From assembly GCF_900447535.1 (NCBI RefSeq), contig NZ_UFXX01000001.1, positions 744,001-808,000 on the forward strand: a DNA stretch of 64,000 nucleotides, written 5' to 3'. The translations under genes and the position numbers were made by a program. Every line of letters begins with the position of its first letter. The stretch's first letter is position 1. Shown here in pieces: positions 8,062 to 17,326 of the stretch. The notes below the pieces were generated by a model. The model saw nothing but the letters and a program-made list of their open reading frames with translations. It ran no database searches and was not told the origin of the DNA. This DNA is from Dermacoccus nishinomiyaensis. Its GTDB lineage: Bacteria > Actinomycetota > Actinomycetes > Actinomycetales > Dermatophilaceae.

Positions 8062-8948
8062 ACGGTGACCTTGCTGCGCAGGCGATCGAGCATCTTGTCG
8101 CCGATACCGGAGACCTCACCGAGTTCGTCGACGCTCGAGAACCGACCGTTCTTCTCACGCCACTCGACGATGCGCTGCGCGAGAACCGGCCCGACCCCGG
8201 GCAACGTGTCGAGCGATGTCGCGTCCGCGGTGTTGACGTTGACGACGCCCCCGGCCGCGGCCCCGCCACCGGGCGCTCCCGGAGCAGTCGGGCCCGCCAC
8301 GGCCGCCGGAGCGCCCGGTGCGGTGGCCCCTGCAGCCGGCGCCACGGGCACCGGCGGGGGGACGCTCTCGCCCGGGCGGGGGACGTGGACCTGCTCCCCA
8401 TCGGCGAGCGGCCGAGCCAGGTTGATCGCCGTCGCGTCGGCACCCGACATCCCGCCGGCCGCCGTCACGGCATCCGCGACGCGGCTTCCGGCCGGCACCT
8501 GGACGACGCCCGGGCGCCGCACCGCCCCGACGACGTGAATGCTGAGAGGCGCGCCGCTCGTCGCGCCGGCGACCGAAGCCATGGCAGTGCTGTGAGACGG
8601 CGTCGACGCAGCACCCCTACTCCCCGTCGTCGCCACGCTGGCGCTCCCGGCGATACGCGGCGATGACGACGCGATGAGCGCCTTCGGTGCCGCACCGTCA
8701 TCTCCGGAACTGAGCAGCAGACGCAGCCCCAGCACGGCGACGGCGAGCACCGCGCACACGCCGATGAGCAGGGCAGCCGGACGCGAGGGACGCCATCGGG
8801 CGTCCTCGAGGCCGTCCGGTGCTCGGACGAGTCGGCGGGCGGTGCGTTCCGGTTCGGGCACCCACGTCGGTTCGTGGCGGGCGCGTTCGATCTCGGCGAG
8901 CACCTCGTCGAGCCGGTCGTCGGTCTCGGGCAGCGTTCTGCGGGTCAT
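8058..8948 (-). CDS. comEA: ComEA-like DNA-binding protein (SLBB plus helix-hairpin-helix)
   Basis: A 296-residue membrane-anchored DNA receptor for uptake. Order of parts: charged cytoplasmic N-terminus (1-55), one membrane segment (about 57-82, ALLIGVCAVLAVAVLG), a low-complexity Ala/Ser stretch, an SLBB fold (about 130-190, HVVGAVRRPGVVQVP) and, after an Ala/Pro/Gly linker, a ComEA-type double helix-hairpin-helix (about 230-296, VNVNTADATSLDTLPGVG). TACCGT (8960-8955) lies 6 nt before the ATG, so the transcript is probably leaderless. It leads the comEA-comEC pair. Confidence 0.93.
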   Translation of the reverse strand: MTRRTLPETDDRLDEVLAEIERARHEPTWVPEPERTARRLVRAPDGLEDARWRPSRPAALLIGVCAVLAVAVLGLRLLLSSGDDGAAPKALIASSSPRIAGSASVATTGSRGAASTPSHSTAMASVAGATSGAPLSIHVVGAVRRPGVVQVPAGSRVADAVTAAGGMSGADATAINLARPLADGEQVHVPRPGESVPPPVPVAPAAGATAPGAPAAVAGPTAPGAPGGGAAAGGVVNVNTADATSLDTLPGVGPVLAQRIVEWREKNGRFSSVDELGEVSGIGDKMLDRLRSKVTV

Positions 8949-9092
8949 GCCTCGACGGTAAGAAGCCCCATCCCTCCACGCTCGCTGACGCGAGCCGAAG
9001 GTGTGGAAACGCGTGCAGGCGCGTGCCGGATGGGCCCGTGGCCGTCACAGCTGTGGAAGAGGCGCGCCCGATGCGGCTCGCAGCAGCCTTCG

Positions 9093-10268
9093 TCAGCCCG
9101 GCGGTTCCGGCATCACCGCGACGACGGCGCCGAGTGCTCCGGCGCCCACGTGCGCGGTGACGACGGCTCCCAGGCGCGCCTGCACCGGCGCCATGGCCCA
9201 CCGCACGGCTGACGACGACGCGGCGTCGGCCTCCGCTGCAGCGCGGGCACCGTCGCCCCGTGTTCCGTCCGGCGAGGACGCTCCGAGCGCAGCCACGTCG
9301 CCAACCTGGTCGGCCGCATCGGGGCCCGCCGCGCCTGGGGCACCGTCCGCTCGCGGACCCGCAGCCCGGCTGCCCGGCCGGGCCGGCCCCGTCGCATCGT
9401 CACCGGTGCCCCCAGACGAACCGGTCGAGCTCGCTTCAGCGGAACGCGCTTCACCGTCCCGCCCCGCCCCAGGGGACGCGCCACCGCCCAACCGGTCGAC
9501 GAGCACCTGCGCCAACTCGGAGTGCTGCAGCGAGTGCACGGCGCAGACGCGTTTGCCCTCGCCGAGGTTCTCGGCCTGAGCCAGAGCCCACGTCCCGAGC
9601 CGCTCGACGGCCTTGCCCCGCGATCGCACGCGCGTGAGCGGCGCGATGACGCCGTCGTCGACCTGCAGCAGCGGTTTGATCGACAACGCCGAGCCGAACA
9701 GAGCCCCGGCTCGCCCGATCCGCCCGCCGCGGCGCAGCGGTTCCAACGAGTCGACGTAGAACGCCGTGCGCGACGACGCGCACGTGGCGCGCGCCGCCTC
9801 GGCCACGGCGTCGACGTCATACCCGGCCTGCGACCAGCGCAGCGCCGCGAGCACGCCGAAACCGAGCGCCATGCCCAGCGTGCGCGAGTCGACAACCTCG
9901 ACGTCCAACCCCGCCTCGAGCGACGCCAGCCGCGCCGAGCTCACCGTCGACGACAACGCCTGCGATGCGTGCAGCGACACGATGCTCGTGCATCCGGCGT
10001 CCGCGAGCGCCCGGTAGGCCTCGACGAACGCCGCCGGTGACGGGCGCGACGTCGTCACCGCTATCCCCTCGGCCTGTGCGGAGGCGACCGCGTCAGCCCC
10101 CAACTCGTCCTCGGGGCGCGTGACGTCGCCGATCGTGACGTTGAGCGGCGCGACCCTCAGCAGGCTCGCCGCGTCAGGCGCGCAGCCTGCGACCAACTCG
10201 GCGGGGAGGCAGGCGGTCGAGTCGGTGACGACACCGACCCGACCGGCCCTGCCACCGGCTCGAGCCAT
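9093..10268 (-). CDS. DegV-family fatty-acid-binding protein with a long low-complexity insert
   Basis: The first ~270 and last ~45 residues match the DegV (FakB-like) fold, which binds a fatty acid and in Firmicutes presents it to the FakA kinase. Seen: VVTDSTACLP near residue 15, TTSRPSPAAF with the lipid-contacting SRPSP loop, and the SLHASQALS segment. The protein is 391 residues, while the family is near 280. The excess is an Ala/Gly/Ser/Pro/Asp-rich stretch at about residues 270-345, before a typical C-terminal strand (VVTAHVGAGALGAVV). Start ATG 10268 shares one base with the leuS stop (TGATG), so it is co-translated with leuS. Its partner kinase is not in the window. Confidence 0.85.
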   Translation of the reverse strand: MARAGGRAGRVGVVTDSTACLPAELVAGCAPDAASLLRVAPLNVTIGDVTRPEDELGADAVASAQAEGIAVTTSRPSPAAFVEAYRALADAGCTSIVSLHASQALSSTVSSARLASLEAGLDVEVVDSRTLGMALGFGVLAALRWSQAGYDVDAVAEAARATCASSRTAFYVDSLEPLRRGGRIGRAGALFGSALSIKPLLQVDDGVIAPLTRVRSRGKAVERLGTWALAQAENLGEGKRVCAVHSLQHSELAQVLVDRLGGGASPGAGRDGEARSAEASSTGSSGGTGDDATGPARPGSRAAGPRADGAPGAAGPDAADQVGDVAALGASSPDGTRGDGARAAAEADAASSSAVRWAMAPVQARLGAVVTAHVGAGALGAVVAVMPEPPG

Positions 10269-13138
10269 CAGCCCGCGACGATGTTGACGAGCTTCGGCGC
10301 GCGCACGATGACCTTGCGCACCTGCTTGCCCTCGAGGAAGTTCTGCACCTTCTCGCTGGCGAGCGCCGCGGCCTCGAGGTCGGCCTCGCTGATGTCGGCG
10401 GCGACGTCGAGACGGTCACGCACCTTGCCCGCGACCTGGACGACGGCGACGACGGTGCCCTGCACGAGGTGCGCCGGGTCGGCTGTCGGGAACGGCTCGA
10501 ACGCGAGGCTCTGCTCGTGTCCGAGGCGGCGCCACAGCTCCTCGCCGAGGTGCGGGGCGAGCGGCGCCGTCATGAGGACGATGGCCTCCGCGGCCTCGCG
10601 CGGCACGGCGTCGAGCTTCGTCAGCGCGTTGTTGAGTTCGATCAGCTTCGCGACGGCCGTGTTGAAGCGCAGGTTCTCGTAGTCGCCGGTGACGCCGTCG
10701 ATCGTGCGGTGCACGAGGCGTGTCGTGGCCTCGTCCATCCCCTCCTCGTCGACCCGCAGCTCACCGGTGTTCTCGTCGACGACGTTGCGCCACAGGCGCT
10801 GCAGGAAGCGCTGTGATCCGACGACGGCGCGCGTCTCCCACGGTCGCGAGGCGTCGAGCGGACCCATCGACATCTCGTAGACGCGGAACGTGTCGGCACC
10901 GTAGGTGTCGCACATCTCATCGGGCGTCACGACGTTCTTGAGCGACTTGCCCATCTTCCCGTACTCGCGGGTGACTCGCTGGCCCTGCCACTCGTAGATC
11001 GTCTCGTCGCCCTCGACGCGCTCGCGCACCTCCGCGGCCGGCACGGGTTGGCCGCGCCCGTCGCGGAAGGCGTACGCCTGGACCATGCCCTGGTTGAACA
11101 GCTTGCGGAACGGCTCCTCACTCGAGATGAGGCCGAGGTCGAACAGCACCTTGTGCCAGAAGCGCGCGTACAGCAGGTGCAGGACGGCGTGCTCCGCGCC
11201 ACCGACGTACAGGTCGACGCCGCCCGGGTCGTTCGCGACACCCTTGCCGAAGCCGCGGCCCTTGCCGAGCCAGTACTCCTCGCACCCCGCGTCGACGAAG
11301 CGCTCGGTGTTCGCGGGGTCGGCATAGCGCAGCTCGTACCAGCACGAACCGGCCCAGTTGGGCATCGTGTTCGTCTCACGCGTGTACCTCTTGACACCGT
11401 CGCCGAGGTCGAGTTCGACGCTGACCCACTCGTCGGCGCGCGACAGCGGCGACTCGGGCATCGACTCGGCGTCCTCCGGGTCGTACGTCTTCGGCGAGTA
11501 GTCGGCTACCTCGGGCAGTTCGACGGGCAGCATCGACTCCGGCAGCGCGTGGGCCGTCCCGTCCTCGTCGTAGACGATCGGGAACGGCTCGCCCCAGTAG
11601 CGCTGACGCGAGAACAGCCAGTCGCGCAGGCGGTACGTGGTCGTGCCCGTGCCACGCTCGTTGGCCTCGAGCCACTCGATGACCTTCCTCTTCGCCGTCT
11701 CGATGTCGAGCCCGTCGAGCGACAGCCCGGCCGTCGACGAGTTGATCGCGGCGCCCTGGCCCGTGTACGGCTGATCCTCCGGGTGGCCCTCGCTCGGCTG
11801 GACGGTGCGCACGATGTCGAGGCCGTAGGCCTGCGCGAACTCCCAGTCACGCTCGTCCTGCGCGGGCACGGCCATGATCGCGCCCGTGCCGTAGCCCATG
11901 AGGACGTAGTCGGCGACGAACACGGGCACCGCCCGACCCGTCACGGGATTCGTCGCGAAGGCACCGGTGAACACACCCGACTTGCCCTTCTCCCCCGCCT
12001 GACGCTCGACGTCGCTCTTGCGCGAGGCCTCACGGCGGTAGGCGGCGACGGCGTCGCGCGGCGTCCCGGCACCCGCCGTCCACGACTCATTCGTCCCGGC
12101 TGGCCAGGCTTCCGGGACGATCGTCTCGAGCAGCGGGTGCTCCGGCGCGAGCACCATGAACGTCGCGCCGAAGATCGTGTCGGGACGCGTCGTGAAGACC
12201 TCGATCTGTTCGCCCGAACCGGCCTGGGTCGCGACGTCGAAACGCACCGACGCGCCGTTGCTGCGCCCGATCCAGTTGCGCTGCTGCAGCTTGATCGACT
12301 CGGGCCAGTCGAGGCGCTCGAGATCGTCGACGAGACGGTCGGCGTAGTCGGTGATGCGCATCATCCACTGCGGCAGGTTGCGCTTGAACACCGGGAAGTT
12401 GCCGCGCTCGGTGCGGCCGTCCGCCGTCACCTCCTCGTTCGCGACGACGGTGCCGAGGCCCGGCGACCAGTTGACGGGGGCGTCCGACTTGTACGCCAGG
12501 CGGCGCGCGTTGATCGCCTCAGCGCGCCCAGCGGCGTCGAGGTCGCCCCACGCCTCGCCCGACGGCGTCGCGACGCGGCCGCTCTCGTACGCCTCGACGA
12601 GGGTGTCGATCGGGCGGGCCTTGCTCTCGTCCGGGTCGTACCAGGCGTCGAAGATCTGCAGGAAGATCCACTGCGTCCACTTGTAGTACGACGGGTCGAT
12701 CGTCGCGAACGTGCGGCGCGCGTCGTGCGACAGCCCGAGCTGGCGCAGCTGACGACGCATGTTGACCATGTTGTCCTCGGTCGTCTTGCGCGGGTGCTGG
12801 CCCGTCTGAACGGCGTACTGCTCGGCAGGCAGCCCGAACGCGTCGTAGCCGAGGGTGTAGAGGACGTTCTTGCCCTGGGTGCGCTGATAGCGCGCGTAGA
12901 CGTCCGTCGCGATGTAGCCGAGCGGGTGACCGACGTGCAGCCCCGCACCCGAGGGGTAGGGGAACATGTCCTGGATCATGACCTTCTCACGCCCGGCGAC
13001 GCCCTGCTCGTCCGCCCACGGTCCGCTCGGGTTGGGGGCCTCGAAGGTGCCTGCCTCCTCCCACGCGTCCTGCCAGCGGCGCTCGATCTGCCCCGCCAGT
13101 TCCGCGGTGTAGCGCTGGCTGTGTTCGGTCTCGCTCAA
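10268..13138 (-). CDS. leuS: Leucyl-tRNA synthetase
   Basis: A 956-residue class I synthetase that charges tRNA-Leu. The HIGH-type motif is HVGH (residues 68-71, in [12 protein letters not shown]). The KMSKS-type motif reads KMGKS near residue 727 ([11 protein letters not shown]), a variant of the usual sequence that I did not find compensated. The editing domain lies between, with [12 protein letters not shown] and [16 protein letters not shown]. The start is a TTG at 13138 with GAGGA 7 nt upstream. There is no T-box sequence in the 225-bp leader region. A CATAAT hexamer at 13198-13193 could be the -10. It is translationally linked to the DegV gene. Confidence 0.96.
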   Translation of the reverse strand: MSETEHSQRYTAELAGQIERRWQDAWEEAGTFEAPNPSGPWADEQGVAGREKVMIQDMFPYPSGAGLHVGHPLGYIATDVYARYQRTQGKNVLYTLGYDAFGLPAEQYAVQTGQHPRKTTEDNMVNMRRQLRQLGLSHDARRTFATIDPSYYKWTQWIFLQIFDAWYDPDESKARPIDTLVEAYESGRVATPSGEAWGDLDAAGRAEAINARRLAYKSDAPVNWSPGLGTVVANEEVTADGRTERGNFPVFKRNLPQWMMRITDYADRLVDDLERLDWPESIKLQQRNWIGRSNGASVRFDVATQAGSGEQIEVFTTRPDTIFGATFMVLAPEHPLLETIVPEAWPAGTNESWTAGAGTPRDAVAAYRREASRKSDVERQAGEKGKSGVFTGAFATNPVTGRAVPVFVADYVLMGYGTGAIMAVPAQDERDWEFAQAYGLDIVRTVQPSEGHPEDQPYTGQGAAINSSTAGLSLDGLDIETAKRKVIEWLEANERGTGTTTYRLRDWLFSRQRYWGEPFPIVYDEDGTAHALPESMLPVELPEVADYSPKTYDPEDAESMPESPLSRADEWVSVELDLGDGVKRYTRETNTMPNWAGSCWYELRYADPANTERFVDAGCEEYWLGKGRGFGKGVANDPGGVDLYVGGAEHAVLHLLYARFWHKVLFDLGLISSEEPFRKLFNQGMVQAYAFRDGRGQPVPAAEVRERVEGDETIYEWQGQRVTREYGKMGKSLKNVVTPDEMCDTYGADTFRVYEMSMGPLDASRPWETRAVVGSQRFLQRLWRNVVDENTGELRVDEEGMDEATTRLVHRTIDGVTGDYENLRFNTAVAKLIELNNALTKLDAVPREAAEAIVLMTAPLAPHLGEELWRRLGHEQSLAFEPFPTADPAHLVQGTVVAVVQVAGKVRDRLDVAADISEADLEAAALASEKVQNFLEGKQVRKVIVRAPKLVNIVAG

Positions 13139-13290
13139 GGGATCGTCCTCACATCGCGTCGGTGCGGGCAGGCCCCGCGAAAGTTCCGGCTCATTATGTC
13201 AGGGCGGCCGGGGGCACGTCGTCGGCGTTTTCCCGCGCTGGCCGGTTCGGGCAGCGCGTCGCCTCGTCCTCGGCCCGCCCGGGCCCTGGC

Positions 13291-13332
13291 ATGACGAAGG
13301 CCGCCACCTCGGGAGGTGACGGCCCACGTCAT
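13291..13332 (-). terminator. Terminator after rpsT
   Basis: A long imperfect hairpin (20-nt arms, 17 paired, 2-nt loop centred near 13311) begins about 30 bp after the rpsT stop. It lacks a T-tract, as many high-G+C terminators do, and separates rpsT from leuS. Confidence 0.65.
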
Positions 13333-13363
13333 GCGAAGCGCTTCTCGCGAAGCACCACGGCGA

Positions 13364-13624
13364 TCAGATCTGGTTGAGCTGCTTCGCCATGGCCGACTTC
13401 TTGTTGGCGGCCTGGTTCTTGTGGATGACTCCCTTGGAGACAGCCTTGTCCAGCTTGCGCGAGGCAGCAGCGAGGGCCGTCGACGCGGCGTCCTTGTTGC
13501 CGGCCTCGACCTCGGCGCGGAACTTGCGGATCCACGTGCGCAGTTCGGACTTGTAGGCCTTGTTGCGCTCGGTACGAATCTCGTTCGTCTTGATCCGCTT
13601 CATCTGCGACTTGATGTTTGCCAC
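13364..13624 (-). CDS. rpsT: 30S ribosomal protein S20
   Basis: An 86-residue basic protein that binds 16S rRNA early in small-subunit assembly. The N-terminus [15 protein letters not shown] and the alpha-helical Lys/Arg/Ala-rich body are characteristic of bS20, and length is normal. An AGAAGTGAG ribosome site precedes the ATG. It stands alone between two gaps with its own terminator downstream and a 7-bp hairpin in its leader. It follows holA on the same strand after a 200-bp gap. Confidence 0.97.
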   Translation of the reverse strand: MANIKSQMKRIKTNEIRTERNKAYKSELRTWIRKFRAEVEAGNKDAASTALAAASRKLDKAVSKGVIHKNQAANKKSAMAKQLNQI

Positions 13625-13653
13625 GAAAATCTCACTTCTTCGGTCGAATGTGT

Positions 13654-13673
13654 TCTGTCGTGAGGGCGACAGA
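13654..13673 (-). other. Hairpin in the rpsT leader
   Basis: TCTGTCG-TGAGGG-CGACAGA forms a perfect 7-bp stem with a 6-nt loop about 30 nt before the rpsT ATG. S20 represses its own translation in some bacteria, so it could be regulatory, but only the fold is seen. Nothing else stands out in 13674-13825. Confidence 0.3.
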
Positions 13674-13825
13674 CGGCCTCTCGGATATGGCGTGGGGACA
13701 CCTGGCGATGAGAGACCGCTGGTTACTGCTGTTGCGTGTGCGCACGACCTGAGCCCACACGCACTCGCTCAAATCTACCAGCCAAGCGACCGCGCGGCGC
13801 AATCGGGGCGGCGGGCCCGAGGCCG

Positions 13826-14797
13826 TCAGTGACGCTCGCTCGGCGCGTGGCGCTGACGACAGATCTCGAGGACCACGTGCTCGACGGCGTACTGCGGATC
13901 GCGTCCACCACCCTTGACGGCGAAGTCGGCCGCGGCGACGGCCTGGATCGCGCGTCCGAGACGGACGCCGTCCCATCCGCGCGACGCCGTCCGCGCCTTG
14001 TCGACCTGCCAGGGTGGCATCCCCAGCTGCTTCGCGAGATCCGCACTGCGTCCACTGCCGGCCGAGGCGACCTTGGCGACCTGGCGCAGCTGCGAGGCGA
14101 GGACGGCGACGATCGGCACGGGATCGATCCCAGAGGCGAACGCGTGGCGCAGCAGCCGCAGGGCCTCGGGCGCGTTGCCGGCGACGGTCGCGTCGGCCAC
14201 GCGGAAGCCCGTCGCCTCCACCTTGCCGCCGTGGTAGGTGCCGACGGTGTTCTCGTCGACGATGCCGCTCGTGTCGTCGACGAGCTGACGGCACGCCGCG
14301 GCGAGCTCTGAGGTGTCCTTGCCGGCCGCCTCGAGCAGCGCCCGCACGCCCTCGGGTGTGATGCGGCGGCGTGCGCGACGAAACTCGTTCATGACGAACG
14401 CCGACTTGTCGCGATCCGACTTGATCGCCGGCGCCTCGATGACGCGCGCCTTCGCCTTCTTGAGTGCATCCAGCACGCGCTTGGCGCGGTTGCCGCCCTT
14501 GTGCAGCACGATGAGGTTGGCGTCGTCGAGACCGACCTTCAGCGCGTCCTCGAGCTCGTCGACAAGGGCGTCCGGCGCCTCGTCGAAGTCACGCACGACG
14601 ATGACGCGGCGCCCACCGAACAGGCTCGGCGACAACTCCGTCGTGAGACGCCCGGGCTGGTACTCGGCGACGTCGATGCGCACGATCTCGGCCTCCGGGT
14701 GCGCGGCCGTGATGGCCTCGAGGCTCTCCTCGACGGCGCGCTGGGCGAGGATGCGCTCAGGCCCGGTGACGAGGATGATCTGCGGGACGTCGCTCAT
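13826..14797 (-). CDS. holA: DNA polymerase III delta subunit (clamp-loader wrench)
   Basis: A 323-residue clamp-loader subunit that opens the beta sliding clamp during replication. The N-terminal part starts ILVTGPERILAQRAVEE and holds the beta-binding AAA-like region. The middle has the lid/linker with LAAACRQLVDDTSG. The C-terminal collar contains the VKGGGRDPQYAVEHVVLEI stretch. Length and order fit HolA. The ATG at 14797 is 6 nt after the -10 of a RecA-NDp-like promoter, so the message may be leaderless. In many actinobacteria holA follows comEC; here it lies 6 kb upstream and precedes rpsT-leuS-degV-comEA-comEC. Confidence 0.93.
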   Translation of the reverse strand: MSDVPQIILVTGPERILAQRAVEESLEAITAAHPEAEIVRIDVAEYQPGRLTTELSPSLFGGRRVIVVRDFDEAPDALVDELEDALKVGLDDANLIVLHKGGNRAKRVLDALKKAKARVIEAPAIKSDRDKSAFVMNEFRRARRRITPEGVRALLEAAGKDTSELAAACRQLVDDTSGIVDENTVGTYHGGKVEATGFRVADATVAGNAPEALRLLRHAFASGIDPVPIVAVLASQLRQVAKVASAGSGRSADLAKQLGMPPWQVDKARTASRGWDGVRLGRAIQAVAAADFAVKGGGRDPQYAVEHVVLEICRQRHAPSERH

Positions 14798-14803
14798 GCC
14801 GTC

Positions 14804-14826
14804 ACCCTGTCACTCGCCACCGACAA
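14804..14826 (-). promoter_or_regulatory. RecA-NDp-like promoter of holA (degenerate -10)
   Basis: Minus strand: TTGTCG-GTG (14826-14818), 8 bp, CAGGGT (14809-14804), then 6 nt to the ATG. The -35 half matches TTGTCRGTG fully. The -10 has C instead of T at its first position. This is the proposed LexA-independent damage promoter class. Confidence 0.4.
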
Positions 14827-14860
14827 CGCGCCCGCGCCACACCATGCGCCATCCGCCACG

Positions 14861-17209
14861 TCAGGATCCCTGCGGGCGCAGGCCGAGCTGTTCGCAGCGC
14901 GCGACGACGGCGTCCTCGCTCATCTCGAGGTGATCGGCGAGTTCGTCGAGCGTCAGGCCCATGCCGATGCCCTCGCGCAGTTCCTCGTCGGCCTCGGCCG
15001 TCCAGGCGTGCCCGTCGGTGACGGCGGTGCGGGCGCTCTCCTCGGCGGGGGCAGGCTTCGGCGGGGGTGCCTGCAGCGCGCTGGCGGTGCCCATGCCGCT
15101 GACGCCGGCCGCCTGCGCCGCGGCCAGGGCCCGGGAGCGCGCCTCCTCACGCCTCGCCCCCGACGCGGCGTCGGCACCGGCCTGCCCGGCCTGCTGTGAC
15201 GTCGCGGGTTTCTTCGTCGGCGCCTTCGTCGAGCGGGTGCCGGCCTCCGCGACGGCGCGGATCGGGGGCGCGTTCTCGTCGAGGCGCGCGAGGGCCTTGA
15301 GGATGAGCGCGCGATCCGTCGTCGGCCAGAACGGTGGGAGCGACCGCTGCAGGAACCCGGCGTAGCGCGCCGTCATCATGCGCGAGTCGAGAAACGCGAC
15401 GACGCCGCGATCGTCGGCATGACGGATGAGGCGACCGGCGCCCTGCGCGAGCCGCAACGCCGCGTGCGTGCCGGAGACTGCCATGAACCCGTTGCCACCC
15501 ATCTTGGCGATGGCCTGCGAGCGCGCCGAGGCGAGCGGGTCGTCGGGGCGAGGGAACGGGATGCGGTCGATGATGACGAGCTGCAGGCTCGAACCGGGCA
15601 CGTCGACGCCCTGCCACAGCGTCATCGTGCCGAACAGGCAGGTGTTCGCGTCGGAGGCGAAACGGCGCACCAGCGTGCCCATCTGGTCCTCGCCCTGGCA
15701 CAGGACGGGGAAGTCGTCGCCGAGGCGTTCGCGCATCGCCTCGGCGGCGCTCTGCGCGGCGCGCATCGAGGAGAAAAGCCCGAGCGTGCGCCCGCCCGCG
15801 GCGCGGATCAGCGTCTCGATCTCCTCGAACGCCTGCTCGGACATGCCGTCGCGCCCCGGCGCGGGCAGGTGCTGCGCGACGTAGGCGATGCCCTGCTTGG
15901 GGTAGTCGAACGGTGAGCCGACGTCCAGGCCGTTCCACGCCGGGCCACCCGCGCCGCGCAGGCCGAGCGTGCCGGCGACAGCGTCGAAACTGCCGCCCAG
16001 TTCGAGGGTCGCCGACGTCATGACGACGGTCCGCTCGCCGAAGATCTTGTCGCGCATGAGCATCGCGACGCTCATCGGCGCGACCCTCAGCGCCGTGATG
16101 TTCGCGCGCGCATTGTGCGAGATCCACAGCACGTCGAGTTCGCGTTCTTCGAGGATGCGCTCGCAGGTGGAGAAGATGTCGTCGATCGCCGCGCGCGCCA
16201 TCTGACGCACGCCGTCGTTGTCCTGCGGGTTCTTGGGCTTGAGCTCGCTCGCGATCGAGCGTGCCGCGTCGAGGATGGCGCGGATTGCCATCTCGAGCGG
16301 GTCGGACAGCCCGAGCAGCCGCCCTTCCTGGTGTTGCTCGAGGGCGTCCTTGAGCAGGTCGGCCGAGCGCTTGAGGTCGTCGGTGTCGGCGAGGCGCCCG
16401 CACCGTTTCGCGGCGGCGCTGATCGTGCCCGTCGTCAGCTCGTCGGTGATCGTCGCCGTCACCCGATCGACGAGTTCGTGCGCCTCGTCGACGACGACGA
16501 CGTCGTGCTCGGGTAGCATCTGGCGGCCCTCGAAAGCATCGATCGCCATGAACGAATGGTTCGTGACGACGACGTCGACCTCCTTCGCGTCGGCACGCGC
16601 CAGCTCGACGAAGCACTCCTCGACGACGGGGCACTTGCTGCCGAGGCATTCGTGGCTGGAGACCGACACCTGCCGCCATGCCTTCTCCGAGACGCCGGGC
16701 ACGAGCTCGTCACGATCCCCCGAGTCGGTCTCGTTCGCCCACTCGCGCAGCCGGACGACCTCGCGGCCCGTGCGACCCGCGTCGGCGTCGACCTGGCCGA
16801 CACCGAGCAGCGTGTCGGCGTCGTCGTCGGGGTAGCCGCCCGCCAGCTTGTGCTGGCACAGGTAGTTGCGCCTGCCCTTGACGAGCGCGTACGTCGGACG
16901 CCGCCCGAGCAGCGGCTCGAGGGCATCGGCGAGGCGTGGCATGTCGCGGTCGACGATCTGCGCCTGCAGCGCGAGCGTCGCTGTCGCGACGACGGCCGGC
17001 TTGTTGACGTCGAACGCGTGCCGGATCGCGGGAACGAGGTAGGCAAGCGACTTTCCGGTGCCGGTGCCCGCCTGGACGAGCAGGTGCTCGCCCGTCTGGA
17101 TGGCCTGCTCGACGGCCTGCGCCATCTTCGCCTGGCCGGGGCGCGGCACCCCACCCACACCACTGACGGCGGCAGACATGAGCTCATCGAGGGAGGGCAG
17201 TTCGGGCAT
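14861..17209 (-). CDS. DinG/XPD-family ATP-dependent DNA helicase with C-terminal extension
   Basis: A 782-residue superfamily 2 helicase that likely unwinds DNA 5'-to-3' at damage or R-loops. Walker A GTGTGKS at residues 48-54, DEAH near 240 (VVVVDEAHELV), and the C-terminal motif QGAGRLIRH. An iron-sulfur domain is suggested by cysteines in LCQHK and CLGSKCPVVEEC. The last ~140 residues leave the family pattern: an Ala/Pro/Lys-rich linker followed by a short helical unit (EADEELREGIGMGLTLDEL). TAGGGT (17221-17216) lies 6 nt before the ATG, which supports this start and a leaderless transcript. Confidence 0.9.
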   Translation of the reverse strand: MPELPSLDELMSAAVSGVGGVPRPGQAKMAQAVEQAIQTGEHLLVQAGTGTGKSLAYLVPAIRHAFDVNKPAVVATATLALQAQIVDRDMPRLADALEPLLGRRPTYALVKGRRNYLCQHKLAGGYPDDDADTLLGVGQVDADAGRTGREVVRLREWANETDSGDRDELVPGVSEKAWRQVSVSSHECLGSKCPVVEECFVELARADAKEVDVVVTNHSFMAIDAFEGRQMLPEHDVVVVDEAHELVDRVTATITDELTTGTISAAAKRCGRLADTDDLKRSADLLKDALEQHQEGRLLGLSDPLEMAIRAILDAARSIASELKPKNPQDNDGVRQMARAAIDDIFSTCERILEERELDVLWISHNARANITALRVAPMSVAMLMRDKIFGERTVVMTSATLELGGSFDAVAGTLGLRGAGGPAWNGLDVGSPFDYPKQGIAYVAQHLPAPGRDGMSEQAFEEIETLIRAAGGRTLGLFSSMRAAQSAAEAMRERLGDDFPVLCQGEDQMGTLVRRFASDANTCLFGTMTLWQGVDVPGSSLQLVIIDRIPFPRPDDPLASARSQAIAKMGGNGFMAVSGTHAALRLAQGAGRLIRHADDRGVVAFLDSRMMTARYAGFLQRSLPPFWPTTDRALILKALARLDENAPPIRAVAEAGTRSTKAPTKKPATSQQAGQAGADAASGARREEARSRALAAAQAAGVSGMGTASALQAPPPKPAPAEESARTAVTDGHAWTAEADEELREGIGMGLTLDELADHLEMSEDAVVARCEQLGLRPQGS

Positions 17210-17296
17210 GCCCCAACCCTAGGCCAGCGCGTACCGCGGCACCGACTCGAGCGCGCCGGGGCTGTGGATCAGCCTGCGCCGCCACCCTGACGGCGC

Positions 17297-17317
17297 CCCC
17301 AGCCGTCACGACTGGGG
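17297..17317 (-). terminator. Possible terminator after the glucosidase gene
   Basis: CCCCAG (17297) pairs with CTGGGG (17312) around a 9-nt loop, about 10 bp after the glucosidase stop. It is short and has no T-tract. Confidence 0.35.
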
Positions 17318-17326
17318 ACGACGACG

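Noticed and set aside
10949-10965. LeuS KMGKS as a broken active site
   Set aside because: The two catalytic lysines remain; Gly for Ser in the middle of KMSKS is a tolerated variant, so I do not call it a defect.
13139-13290. T-box leader for leuS
   Set aside because: No AGGGTGGTACCGCG-like T-box sequence on the minus strand in the leader.
11048-13294. Long open frame antisense to leuS (748 codons)
   Set aside because: It mirrors leuS, is Arg/Val/Asp-rich, matches no family and has no ribosome site. Long antisense frames are expected in G+C-rich genes.
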